This document shows positions 16,122-23,359 of a DNA stretch of 64,000 nucleotides, piece after piece. The DNA comes from Archangium sp. Its GTDB lineage: Bacteria; Myxococcota; Myxococcia; Myxococcales; Myxococcaceae. The notes beneath the pieces are model-generated. The model searched no databases, had not been told where the DNA came from, and saw only the letters and a list, made by a program, of their open reading frames with translations. The stretch covers positions 16,965 through 80,964 of the forward strand of contig JAUYRZ010000128.1 in NCBI GenBank assembly GCA_030695565.1, read 5' to 3'. A program made the translations under genes and the position numbers. The number at the start of each line of letters is the position of its first letter. The first letter of the stretch is position 1.

Positions 16122-17327
16122 TCAGTCCTTCAGCCGTCTCAATGCCGTCGCGGCAGCCTGCTTCGAGTTGCACCCGAACAAGAGCACCTGCTCGCCGTCA
16201 TCCGGCCCACCATCCTCGGCCAGATCCTCGAGGGCACCGCGCGCCCGCTTCACCTGCAGATCCGCCAGCGCATCTGCCGCCGCCGCGCGCACGCCGCACT
16301 TCGGGTGCGCCAGCAGATCGATCAACCGGCCTTCTGCCGCCTTCGCGCCCGCCCGCGCCGCCGACGCGTAGTGACCGGCAGCCGAGCTCTCTCCGAGCTT
16401 CTCCGCGAGCTGACCTGAATAGAGGCTGCGCTCCTTCGCGTCTTTCTCCTGGGCGATGAGCTTGCGCGCGACGTCGACCTTCTTGTTGCGCTCTTCGCTC
16501 TTCGCACCGGCGGCGTCAGCGATGGCCCGCTCGATCGGGCTCTTGCCGAACACGAGGTAGAGCAGGGCGAGCACCACCACCGCGCCTGCGCTCAAGAAGG
16601 CGAGGCGCTTGCGCGGCATGCCCTGTCGTTCCGCGGAGACCAGCGAGCTCTCCACCATCCGGCTGGTGCTCTCGAAGGCCTTGCTCGCCGCGACGCTGGT
16701 CGACTCCATCACCTTGGTGGCGGCCTCGAACGCCTTGTGCGTACCCGACGTGGAGCGCGTGCCCTCGGCCAGCCGCGACAGCCCCTTGTTCGCAAAGGGC
16801 GGCTCGCCCGCGACGGTGCCGCGCGTCACCTTGTAGAGGCGGATCTGCTCGGGGATGCCCTTGAGCTCGAAGCGGCCGAGCTCTTCGCAGGCCAGCTCGG
16901 CGCGGTTCATCGACAGATAGACGGACTCGGTGAACGTGACCTCGTCGGCTTCAGCCACGCCTTCCACGCGGGCGGCGATGTTCACCGGCTCACCGAAGAC
17001 GTCGTTGCCCTCGAGGCGCACTTCGCCGACGTTGATCGCCACGCGCACGTGCAGTTGCTCTTCGGCGATGGCGCTCTGGTTGTACTTCCACAACGCGTCC
17101 TGCACCGCGACGCCGGCCAGCACGGCGGAGGTGGGCGACTCGAAGGTCACCATGAACGCATCGCCGATGGTCTTGACGATGCGGCCGCCCAGCCCCTTGA
17201 AGAGCGGCGCGAGCATGTCGTTGTGCGTCTTGAGCAGCTTCTCGTTCTGCTCCAGCGTCTGCTTGCTGGTGCGCTCCGTGAAACCTTTGATGTCGGTGAA
17301 GACGATGGCGAGGTTCGAGGTACGCAA
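16122..17327 (-). CDS. Class III nucleotidyl cyclase with membrane segment and HEAT-like C-terminus
   Basis: 401 residues. Residues 5-175 are a cyclase domain: FTDIKGFT (metal Asp12), IVKTIGDAFMVTF (Asp56), GDVFGEPVNIAARVEG region with the conserved Asn and Arg. A Ser/Thr-rich linker follows, then a membrane segment at about 242-261 and a C-terminal Ala-rich helical part (DLLAHPKCGVRAAAADALADL) resembling one or two HEAT repeats. Most catalytic residues look present, so cAMP or cGMP synthesis is likely. The domain order puts the catalytic part in the cytoplasm and the HEAT part in the periplasm, which is uncommon. Confidence 0.85.
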   Translation of the reverse strand: MRTSNLAIVFTDIKGFTERTSKQTLEQNEKLLKTHNDMLAPLFKGLGGRIVKTIGDAFMVTFESPTSAVLAGVAVQDALWKYNQSAIAEEQLHVRVAINVGEVRLEGNDVFGEPVNIAARVEGVAEADEVTFTESVYLSMNRAELACEELGRFELKGIPEQIRLYKVTRGTVAGEPPFANKGLSRLAEGTRSTSGTHKAFEAATKVMESTSVAASKAFESTSRMVESSLVSAERQGMPRKRLAFLSAGAVVVLALLYLVFGKSPIERAIADAAGAKSEERNKKVDVARKLIAQEKDAKERSLYSGQLAEKLGESSAAGHYASAARAGAKAAEGRLIDLLAHPKCGVRAAAADALADLQVKRARGALEDLAEDGGPDDGEQVLLFGCNSKQAAATALRRLKD

Positions 17328-17350
17328 GGCGCGCCTCTTCTAGCAGAGCA

Positions 17351-18004
17351 TCAGCCCGTCATCCCCAGAACGACGCGGGTCACTGCGACGAAGTGGCAGG
17401 CCGCGCCCAGGCACACCAGGGTGTGGAACACCTCGTGGTAGCCGAACACCGCCGGCCACGGGTCGGGCTTCTTGAGCGCGTACGCCACGGCGCCCAGGGA
17501 ATAGACGACCCCGCCGCCCAGAAAGAACACCACGCTGGTGGTGCCCATCACCGAGTTGAGTGCGGGCATGAAGGGGTAGCTGAACCAGGCCAACGCGAGG
17601 GCGAGCACGGCGACCAGCGGCTTGGGGGCGGTGATCCACACCATCGCGCGCAGCACGCCCAGCGCGGCGCCACCCCAGAGCAGCATGAGGAAGGAGCGGG
17701 TGGCTTCAGACGGCAGGGCGACGGCCAGCGGCGTTCCGGTGCCCGCGATGAGGATCATGATGAACGAGTGATCGAGCCGTCTCCACCACTGGCGCGCCTT
17801 CGGGGCCCAGGTGAGGCGGTGGTAGAGCGCGCTGACCGCGAACTGGCCGCAGAGCGAGACCAGGTAGACCACGCAGGCCCAGAACATGGCGCCGCTTGCA
17901 TGGGTCAGCAGCCAAGCGCCGGCGGCCAGCGCGATGAAGAACGAGACCTGGTGGAACACGCCGCGCAGCTGGGGCTTCACCGGGGCGCTCAAGGTCGTTT
18001 CCAT
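17351..18004 (-). CDS. Hemolysin III/YqfA-family seven-helix membrane protein
   Basis: 217 residues with about seven membrane segments and the conserved polar residues of the HlyIII/PAQR superfamily: SALYHRLTW, RRLDHSFIMILIAGT and the C-terminal HEVFHTLVCLGAACHF with its HxxxH. These residues form an intramembrane zinc site in relatives. Function in bacteria is not settled (lipid hydrolase or membrane stress). It diverges from the permuted tRNA and argC. Confidence 0.9.
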   Translation of the reverse strand: METTLSAPVKPQLRGVFHQVSFFIALAAGAWLLTHASGAMFWACVVYLVSLCGQFAVSALYHRLTWAPKARQWWRRLDHSFIMILIAGTGTPLAVALPSEATRSFLMLLWGGAALGVLRAMVWITAPKPLVAVLALALAWFSYPFMPALNSVMGTTSVVFFLGGGVVYSLGAVAYALKKPDPWPAVFGYHEVFHTLVCLGAACHFVAVTRVVLGMTG

Positions 18005-18052
18005 ACGCGATGGTTACTCCGCGTCGCGTCACGATGTTGTCATCGATCACGT

Positions 18053-18080
18053 TCTCCCTCTCCCCCGCGGGGGAGAGGCC
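18053..18080. repeat. GC-rich inverted-repeat element (truncated)
   Basis: CTCCCTCTCCCCC then GGGGGAGAGGCC. Half of the usual tail is missing. It lies upstream of the permuted tRNA region. Confidence 0.6.
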
Positions 18081-18117
18081 GGTCAGGAAGGATGTGTTGC
18101 ACCGTCTTGAATTCCCA

Positions 18118-18259
18118 AGTCGCCCGGCCCGAGAGGCCCTACACGCAAACATCCCTCCAAAGGACCAGGTCGCGGGTTCGAGTCCCGCCGGGTGCATTCC
18201 TACGCGCCCGTAGCTCAGTGGTAGAGCAGGTAAATCGAGGCTTCTCATCTCGGGCGACT
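18118..18259. ncRNA. Long-range helix enclosing the permuted tRNA (candidate precursor RNA)
   Basis: AGTCGCCCG at 18118-18126 is perfectly complementary to CGGGCGACT at 18251-18259. GAGAGGCC at 18131-18138 pairs with GGCTTCTC at 18239-18246 (eight pairs, one G-U). The two helices are separated by a 4x4 internal loop, and together they bracket the tRNA halves at 18152-18230, leaving 13 and 8 unpaired bases. A transcript would therefore bring both ends of the permuted tRNA together. No group I or group II intron core is visible. Processing route unknown. Confidence 0.6.
18152..18230 (+). tRNA. Circularly permuted tRNA gene, anticodon CCA (Trp-like)
   Basis: The 3' half comes first. 18152-18196 encodes tRNA positions 29-73: stem TCC, loop CTCCAAA, stem GGACC, variable loop AGGTC, T arm GCGGG-TTCGAGT-CCCGC, acceptor CGGGTGC, discriminator A. 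After a 7-base spacer (TTCCTAC), 18204-18230 encodes positions 1-28: acceptor GCGCCCG, TA, D arm GCTC-AGTGGTA-GAGC, A26, GG. Joined in tRNA order, all four stems close: acceptor 7 bp with one G-U, D 4 bp, anticodon GGTCC/GGACC 5 bp, T 5 bp. The invariants T8, A14, G18G19, A21, T33, A37, G53, TTCGA and C61 are all present, and G15-C48 can pair. CCA is not encoded. Discriminator A73 is unusual for bacterial tRNA-Trp, so charging is uncertain. The break lies in the anticodon stem between positions 28 and 29. Confidence 0.75.
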
Positions 18260-18269
18260 GAAATCTTTT

Positions 18270-18285
18270 CGCGATGATCATTGCG
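18270..18285. promoter_or_regulatory. 16-bp palindrome upstream of argC
   Basis: CGCGATGATCATTGCG reads as its own reverse complement apart from one G-T position, with ATGATCAT at the centre. It lies 34 bp before the argC start codon and could be an operator or promoter element. No sequence-specific assignment is possible. Confidence 0.4.
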
Positions 18286-18317
18286 AGTGCATAGAAGGTG
18301 CATATACATGCGCACTC
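18285..18317. promoter_or_regulatory. Inverted-repeat region before argC, candidate ArgR operator
   Basis: GAGTGC at 18285-18290 is complementary to GCACTC at 18312-18317, and between them lie repeated TGCAT motifs (18299-18303 and nearby) with a GCAT-ATAC-ATGC core. High-GC ARG boxes often contain TGCAT half-sites, and argR is in the operon, so autoregulation is plausible. Consensus match is only partial. Confidence 0.35.
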
Positions 18318-18318
18318 C

Positions 18319-19320
18319 ATGCATCACACCGCAGGCATCATCGGAGCGTCCGGTTACTCCGGCATCGAGCTGACCCGGCTGCTCCTCGCGCACCGCGACG
18401 TGAAGCTCGCCTTCGTCACTTCGGATCGCTGGGTGGGGCAGCGCATCGCCTCGAAGACCGCGTTGCCTTCCGAGCTCGTCTACGTGAGCAACGAGCAGGG
18501 CCTCGCTTCGGCGAAGGGCTGCGACGTGGTGTTCCTGGCCACGCCCGCGGAGACCTCGCTGGAGCTCGCCCCGAAGCTGCGCGCCCAGGGCGTGCGCGTG
18601 GTGGATCTCGCCGGCGCCTTCCGCCTGCAGGACCTCACGAAATATCCCGCCTTCTACAAGTTCGAGCACTCCTCTCCGGCGCTGGTGAAAGAAGCCGTCT
18701 ACGGAATGCCCGAGCTGTTCCGCGAGCAGATCCGCGGCGTGAACTTCGTGTCGAACCCGGGCTGCTACGCCACCGCGGCCGCGCTCTCCCTGGCGCCGCT
18801 GCTGAAGAGCGGGCTCATCGATCCCACCTCCATCGTGATCAACGCTGCCTCGGGCGTTTCAGGCGCGGGCCGCAAGGCGAGCGAAGAATACGGCTTCATG
18901 GAGATCGACTCCGATTTCCGCGCCTACAAGACGCTCAAGCACCAGCACGTGCCGGAGATCGAGCAGACCCTGGGCGGCGTGAAGCTGGTCTTCACCCCGC
19001 ACCTGCTGCCCATCAAGCGGGGCATCTTGAGCACTGCGGTGGCGCGTCTGAAGTCGGGCGTGAGCCAGGCCCAGGTGAATGACGCCTTCACCGCCGCCTT
19101 CGGCAACGAGCCGATGGTGCAGCTGCTTCCTTCTGCCGACTCCGTGCGCATCGCCGACGTGGCGAAGACGCCGTTCTGTCTCATCGGCGCGTCGACCGAC
19201 GAGAGCCACGTGGTCAGCGTGAGCGCCATCGACAACCTGCTCAAGGGCGCCGCGAGTCAGGCCGTGCAGAACATGAACCTCATGCTCGGGCATGAGGAGA
19301 CTTCCGCGTTGATCAGCTAG
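18319..19320 (+). CDS. argC: N-acetyl-gamma-glutamyl-phosphate reductase
   Basis: 333 residues from the ATG at 18319. GIIGASGYSGIELTRLLLAH is the NADP-binding N-terminus; FVSNPGCYAT carries the catalytic Cys; the HQHVPEIEQ segment and FTPHLLPIKRGILST are typical. ArgC reduces acetylglutamyl phosphate in arginine synthesis. It is the first gene of argC-argJB-argR-argH-argF, all on the same strand with gaps or overlaps of a few bases up to argH. Confidence 0.97.
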   Translation: MHHTAGIIGASGYSGIELTRLLLAHRDVKLAFVTSDRWVGQRIASKTALPSELVYVSNEQGLASAKGCDVVFLATPAETSLELAPKLRAQGVRVVDLAGAFRLQDLTKYPAFYKFEHSSPALVKEAVYGMPELFREQIRGVNFVSNPGCYATAAALSLAPLLKSGLIDPTSIVINAASGVSGAGRKASEEYGFMEIDSDFRAYKTLKHQHVPEIEQTLGGVKLVFTPHLLPIKRGILSTAVARLKSGVSQAQVNDAFTAAFGNEPMVQLLPSADSVRIADVAKTPFCLIGASTDESHVVSVSAIDNLLKGAASQAVQNMNLMLGHEETSALIS

Positions 19321-19332
19321 AGGTCTCTCAAC

Positions 19333-21384
19333 ATGCCAGTCGCTCGTGGGTTCCTGTTCGCCGGGCTGCATGCCGGCATCAAGCCGTTCAAGAAAGACCT
19401 CGCGCTGGTCGTGAGCGAGTCGCCGTGCTCGGCCGCGGGCGCGTTGACCATCAACAAGGCGAAGGCCGCCCCGGTGGAAGACTGCGTGCGACGGCTGCCG
19501 ATGAGCGGCGTTCGCGCGGTGTTGATCAACTCCGGCAACGCCAACGCGCTCACCGGCGCGGAAGGTCTGCAAGACGTGGTCGAGCTGTGCGCGGCCACCG
19601 GCAAGGTGCTCGAGGTGGGCGCAGAGACCGTTTTGATGGCGTCGACCGGCGTCATCGGCCAGCGCCTGCCCAAGGCGAAGATGGTGGAGGCTTTGCCGCG
19701 TTTGAAGGCGCAGCTGAAGGCGGCCCCTGAATCCGCGGCCGAGGCCATCTGCACCACCGACACCATCATCAAGATCGCCAGCCGCGCGGTGCGCATCGGC
19801 CGCAAGGAAGGGCGCATCACCGCCATCTGCAAGGGCAGCGGGATGATCGCCCCGCAGCTCGCGTCGACCATCGCCATCATCTGCACCGACGTGGCCATCA
19901 CGCCCGCGCTGCTGCACCAGGCGTTGATCGGCTCGATGGAGGGCAGCTTCAACAACCTCACCGTCGACAACGACATGAGCACCAACGACGCGGTGATCGC
20001 GCTCGCCAATGGTCAGCTCGGCAACCCGGAGATCACCGAGGCGAACGCGGAGTACGAACTCTTCGCGACACAGCTCCAGTCGTTGTGCGTGGAGCTGGCC
20101 CGCGAGGTCGCCAAAGACGGCGAAGGCGCCACCAAGCTGCTCGAGGTGCGGGTGCTCAACGCGCCGACGCTGCCCATCGCCACCGATCTCGCGCGCAGCG
20201 TGGCGGGCAGCACGCTGGTGAAGGCCGCCGTCTTCGGAGCGGATCCCAACTGGGGCCGGGTACTCGCCACGGTCGGCGCGCGCTGCGGCTCGCAGAAGTA
20301 CGACGTGAACCCGGGCGACGCGAAGGTCACCGTGCAGGGCATCGTGGTCTACGACCGCAAACCCACGCTCGATCTCACCACGTTGACGCCCACGGCCGGC
20401 GACGGGCCCTCGGGTCACCCCAACCTGCGCGCGCGCATGCGTTCGCCTGAAGTGCTGGTGGAGATCGATCTGCGCTGCGGCGAAGCGGCGTCGGTCGGCT
20501 GGGGCTGCGACCTCTCGTACGACTACGTGAAGATCAACGCCGACTACACCTCGCTGCTCGTGCCCACGGCCGACGGCAGCGTGGCGAAAGACGATCGCCT
20601 CACCAACTACTCGCCCAAGTTCAAGGTGAACCTGGTCAAGGAGGCGCTCACGTACATCTCGCGCTTCGCCGACAAGCGCGTGGTGATCAAGCTGGGCCGC
20701 CAGGCGATGGGCAAAGACTCGTTGCGCGCGTCGATCGTGGAAGACGTGCAGCTGCTGCGCGCGGTGGGGCTGGTGCCCATCCTGGTGCATGGCGAGAGCC
20801 CCGAAGGCACCTCGAAGGGCGATACGCACAGCAAGGAGATGATGGTCTCCGGCCAGACCAACACCGAGCTGGTCACGCTGCTCAACCGCACCGGCGTGCA
20901 GGCGATCGGGCTGTCCGGCATGGACGCGTCGTTCATGAAGGGGCGGCGCATGGGCGAAGGGTTGCCCGGCGAAGTGGTGAGCATCAACTCCGACCTGCTG
21001 GAGATGTTCCTCCAGCGCAACTACGTGCCGGTGGTCTCGCCGGTGGGGTTCCTCGACGACGGCAGCACCCTGCCGCTCGAGCCTGATCAGGTGGCCAGCG
21101 AGATCGCGCGCACCGCGAAGGCCTCGAAGCTGGTGTTCCTCGTCGGTGGCCCCGGCTTCGTGGAGAACGACGAGCTGCTCGGGCAGATCAACACCACCAC
21201 GCTGCGGCAGAAGGTCGAGAAGGGCATCTTCAACAAGAACCTCGCGCGCAAAGCGAAGTGGGCCATCGCCGCCCTGGAAGGCGGCGTGGAGCGCGTGCAC
21301 GTCATCGACGCCCGCACCCCGCACTCGATCATCGCGGAGTTCTTCACCGATCAAGGCATCGGCTCGTTGGTGACCCATGGCTGA
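19333..21384 (+). CDS. Fused ornithine acetyltransferase (ArgJ) and acetylglutamate kinase (ArgB)
   Basis: One uninterrupted 683-residue frame. Residues 1-415 are ArgJ: INSGNANALTG, VLMASTGVIGQ, CKGSGMIAP, ending CDLSYDYVKINADYTS, the normal ArgJ C-terminus. Residues about 430-683 are an amino-acid-kinase-fold ArgB: VVIKLGRQAM, VEDVQLLRAVGLVPILVHGE, GLSGMDA and a closing ALEGGVERVHVIDARTPHS. Oddities: the self-cleavage site reads LAS-TIA (Ser178) where ArgJ proteins usually have MAT, and the kinase glycine motifs are altered (KLGRQ for KxGGN, HGESP for HGGGP). The fusion would couple acetyl recycling to the next phosphorylation. ArgJ normally self-cleaves into two chains, so the kinase would remain attached to the beta chain. 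It overlaps argR by 8 bp. Confidence 0.9.
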   Translation: MPVARGFLFAGLHAGIKPFKKDLALVVSESPCSAAGALTINKAKAAPVEDCVRRLPMSGVRAVLINSGNANALTGAEGLQDVVELCAATGKVLEVGAETVLMASTGVIGQRLPKAKMVEALPRLKAQLKAAPESAAEAICTTDTIIKIASRAVRIGRKEGRITAICKGSGMIAPQLASTIAIICTDVAITPALLHQALIGSMEGSFNNLTVDNDMSTNDAVIALANGQLGNPEITEANAEYELFATQLQSLCVELAREVAKDGEGATKLLEVRVLNAPTLPIATDLARSVAGSTLVKAAVFGADPNWGRVLATVGARCGSQKYDVNPGDAKVTVQGIVVYDRKPTLDLTTLTPTAGDGPSGHPNLRARMRSPEVLVEIDLRCGEAASVGWGCDLSYDYVKINADYTSLLVPTADGSVAKDDRLTNYSPKFKVNLVKEALTYISRFADKRVVIKLGRQAMGKDSLRASIVEDVQLLRAVGLVPILVHGESPEGTSKGDTHSKEMMVSGQTNTELVTLLNRTGVQAIGLSGMDASFMKGRRMGEGLPGEVVSINSDLLEMFLQRNYVPVVSPVGFLDDGSTLPLEPDQVASEIARTAKASKLVFLVGGPGFVENDELLGQINTTTLRQKVEKGIFNKNLARKAKWAIAALEGGVERVHVIDARTPHSIIAEFFTDQGIGSLVTHG

Positions 21385-21853
21385 CGTGAGCACGCACACG
21401 GCGAGGCGCGAGGTGATTCGCCGCATCCTGCGCACGCACGTGGTGGGTACGCAGGAAGACTTAGGCAAGCTGCTCGAGCGCGAAGGCATCGAGGTGAACC
21501 AGGCCACCCTCTCGCGCGATCTCGCCAAGCTGATGGCCCGCCGGGTGACGTTGCCCGATGGCGGCACGGTGTACGAACTCGCCGAAGCGCCCGTGGGCCG
21601 CGGTGACGAAGCGTTGCGCCAGGTGCACCACCTGGTCACCACCGTCGATGATGGCGACGCGATGGTGGTGGTGCGCACCTTGCCCGGTGGCGCGCAGGCC
21701 GTGGCAGCAGCGATCGATTCATCCCGGCCGCCTGGCGTGCTCGGCACGCTGGCCGGCGACGACACCATCTTCATCGTGCCCGCGCGCGGCGTGAAGCCCC
21801 TGCGCGTGAAGCGAGATCTTCTGACTCTCTGGAAAAAAGGAAGTGCCGTGTGA
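21377..21853 (+). CDS. argR: Arginine repressor ArgR
   Basis: 158 residues. The N-terminal winged helix (EVIRRILRTHVVGTQEDLGK, NQATLSRDLAKLMARRV) carries the SRDL recognition helix; the C-terminal part (VVVRTLPGGAQAVAAAIDSS, GVLGTLAGDDTIFIV) is the arginine-binding oligomerisation domain with the GTxxGDDT motif. It represses arginine-synthesis genes when arginine is bound. Its location inside the operon it probably controls allows feedback. Coupled to argJB and, by a GTGA overlap, to argH. Confidence 0.95.
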   Translation: MADVSTHTARREVIRRILRTHVVGTQEDLGKLLEREGIEVNQATLSRDLAKLMARRVTLPDGGTVYELAEAPVGRGDEALRQVHHLVTTVDDGDAMVVVRTLPGGAQAVAAAIDSSRPPGVLGTLAGDDTIFIVPARGVKPLRVKRDLLTLWKKGSAV

Positions 21854-23295
21854 CTCTCGCCAAGACCGAAGCCGCTGGTGGACCGGGGCTGTTGCCCGAA
21901 GTGATGGCCTTCTCCAGCTCGCTCTCGTTGGACAAGCAGCTGCTGCGTGAAGATCTGGTGGGCTCGATCGCGCACGTGACCATGCTCGGTCGCACCGGCG
22001 TCATTCCCCTCGCCGATGCGCGCGCCATTCGGGGCGGCTTGATCGCGCTGTGGGAGTCGGCCAACGCCGGCACGCTCGTCCTCCCGCAAGAAGAAGACGT
22101 GCACATGGCGGTCGAGGTCGAGCTCAACCGCACCATCGGCGCGCCCGCTGCGTTGCTGCACTCCGCGCGTTCACGAAACGATCAGGTCGCCACCGATCTG
22201 CGCCTGCACGTGCGTGAAGTCGCCGCGCTCGCGCTCGAGTCGATCACCGGGCTCATCGGCGAGCTGGTGGTCCGCGCGCGCCAGGAGAAAGACGTCATCC
22301 TTCCGTCGTACACACACCGCCAACGCGCCCAGCCCATCTCGCTGGCCTACTGGTTCGCCAGCTATGGTGCCGCGTTCCTGCGTGATGCGCAGGCGATGGT
22401 CTTCGTGCTCGAGCAGTGTCGGCTTCTCCCGCTCGGCGTGGGCGCCATCTCGGGCAGCTCCTTGCCCATCGACCGCGAGATCAGCCGCCAGCTGCTGGGC
22501 TTCGAAGGCGTCACCTTGAACGGCATGGACACCGTGGGTGATCGCGACTTCGCGCTCGACCTTCTCTACGCGACGGCGCGTTTCTTCGTGCACGCCAGCC
22601 GCCTCTCCACCGACCTCATCGACTTCTCCACGCAGGAGTTCGGCTTCGCCTCTCTCTCCGGCGACATCTCGATGGGCAGCTCGATGATGCCGCAGAAGAA
22701 GAACCCCGACGTGTTCGAGCTCATCCGCGGCAAGTCCGGCAAGGCGGTGGGCAACCTGATGGGCCTGCTCACCACCGTCAAAGGTCTGCCCGGCGGCTAC
22801 AACCGCGACCTGCAGGAAGATCGTGCGTCGGTGCTGGAGTGCGGCCCGCAATTGCTCGGCTCGCTCTCGGTGCTGCGGCTGGCGATTCCCCGCGTCACCT
22901 TTCACCCCGAGAAGTGCCGGGTGGGCGTCGATGAAGGCTTCACCCAGGCGACCGATCTCGCCGAAGCGCTGGTGAAGAAGGGCATGCCCTTCCGCAAGGC
23001 GTACCAGGTGGTCGGCTCGTTGGTGCGCCGCTGCCAGGAGCAGGGCCTCAACCTGCGCCAGGCCCGCGTGGAGATGGCGCAGGCCATCGACCCGTCACTC
23101 GACGCCGCCACGTTGTCGGTGCTCGAGCCCGCGGGCGCCGTCGCGCGCAAGCTCTCGGCGGGCAGCACCGGCCCCGCCGCGGTGGAGGCCACGTTGAGCA
23201 CGCTCGAGACGCAAGCGAAGGCGCTGGGCGAGAAGAGCACCCAGGTACCGCGGCTCGCCCAGTTGTTCAGCTCCCTGAAGGCCGCGCCGCTCTGA
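21850..23295 (+). CDS. argH: Argininosuccinate lyase
   Basis: 481 residues, GTG start within the argR stop codon region. Signature GSSMMPQKKNPD is present at about residues 277-288, with HSARSRNDQVATDLRL and SYTHRQRAQPISLAYW upstream, all catalytic or substrate-binding segments of the fumarase/ASL superfamily. It splits argininosuccinate into arginine and fumarate. argG (argininosuccinate synthase) is not in this window. Confidence 0.97.
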   Translation: MTLAKTEAAGGPGLLPEVMAFSSSLSLDKQLLREDLVGSIAHVTMLGRTGVIPLADARAIRGGLIALWESANAGTLVLPQEEDVHMAVEVELNRTIGAPAALLHSARSRNDQVATDLRLHVREVAALALESITGLIGELVVRARQEKDVILPSYTHRQRAQPISLAYWFASYGAAFLRDAQAMVFVLEQCRLLPLGVGAISGSSLPIDREISRQLLGFEGVTLNGMDTVGDRDFALDLLYATARFFVHASRLSTDLIDFSTQEFGFASLSGDISMGSSMMPQKKNPDVFELIRGKSGKAVGNLMGLLTTVKGLPGGYNRDLQEDRASVLECGPQLLGSLSVLRLAIPRVTFHPEKCRVGVDEGFTQATDLAEALVKKGMPFRKAYQVVGSLVRRCQEQGLNLRQARVEMAQAIDPSLDAATLSVLEPAGAVARKLSAGSTGPAAVEATLSTLETQAKALGEKSTQVPRLAQLFSSLKAAPL

Positions 23296-23359
23296 ACTTG
23301 CCGCTGACGGACAACTCGGGCAATCACGACCCTTCGCCGTAAACCCAAGGAGCCCCACC

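Noticed and set aside
18152..18196. Reading the anticodon as TCC (Gly) or TCT (Arg)
   Set aside because: A seven-base loop with T33 and a perfect 5-bp stem fits only CTCCAAA, anticodon CCA. The downstream CGAGG/TCTCG hairpin has the wrong spacing to the D arm and no T arm.
18152..18230. Two unrelated tRNA fragments left by an integration event
   Set aside because: The halves complete each other exactly with all stems closing and no gap or overlap beyond one base, and a helix flanks the pair; independent debris would not do this. Kept as the alternative in the finding.
18005..18318. Group I or group II intron split around the tRNA (permuted intron-exon)
   Set aside because: No conserved core sequences (group I P/Q/R/S or group II domain V) could be found in the flanks, and no G precedes the 3' half.
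18859..22161. Very long reverse-strand open frame (1100 codons) opposite the arg genes
   Set aside because: It is the mirror of GC-rich coding DNA; its His/Arg/Asp-rich composition has no family features and it covers well-established arg genes.
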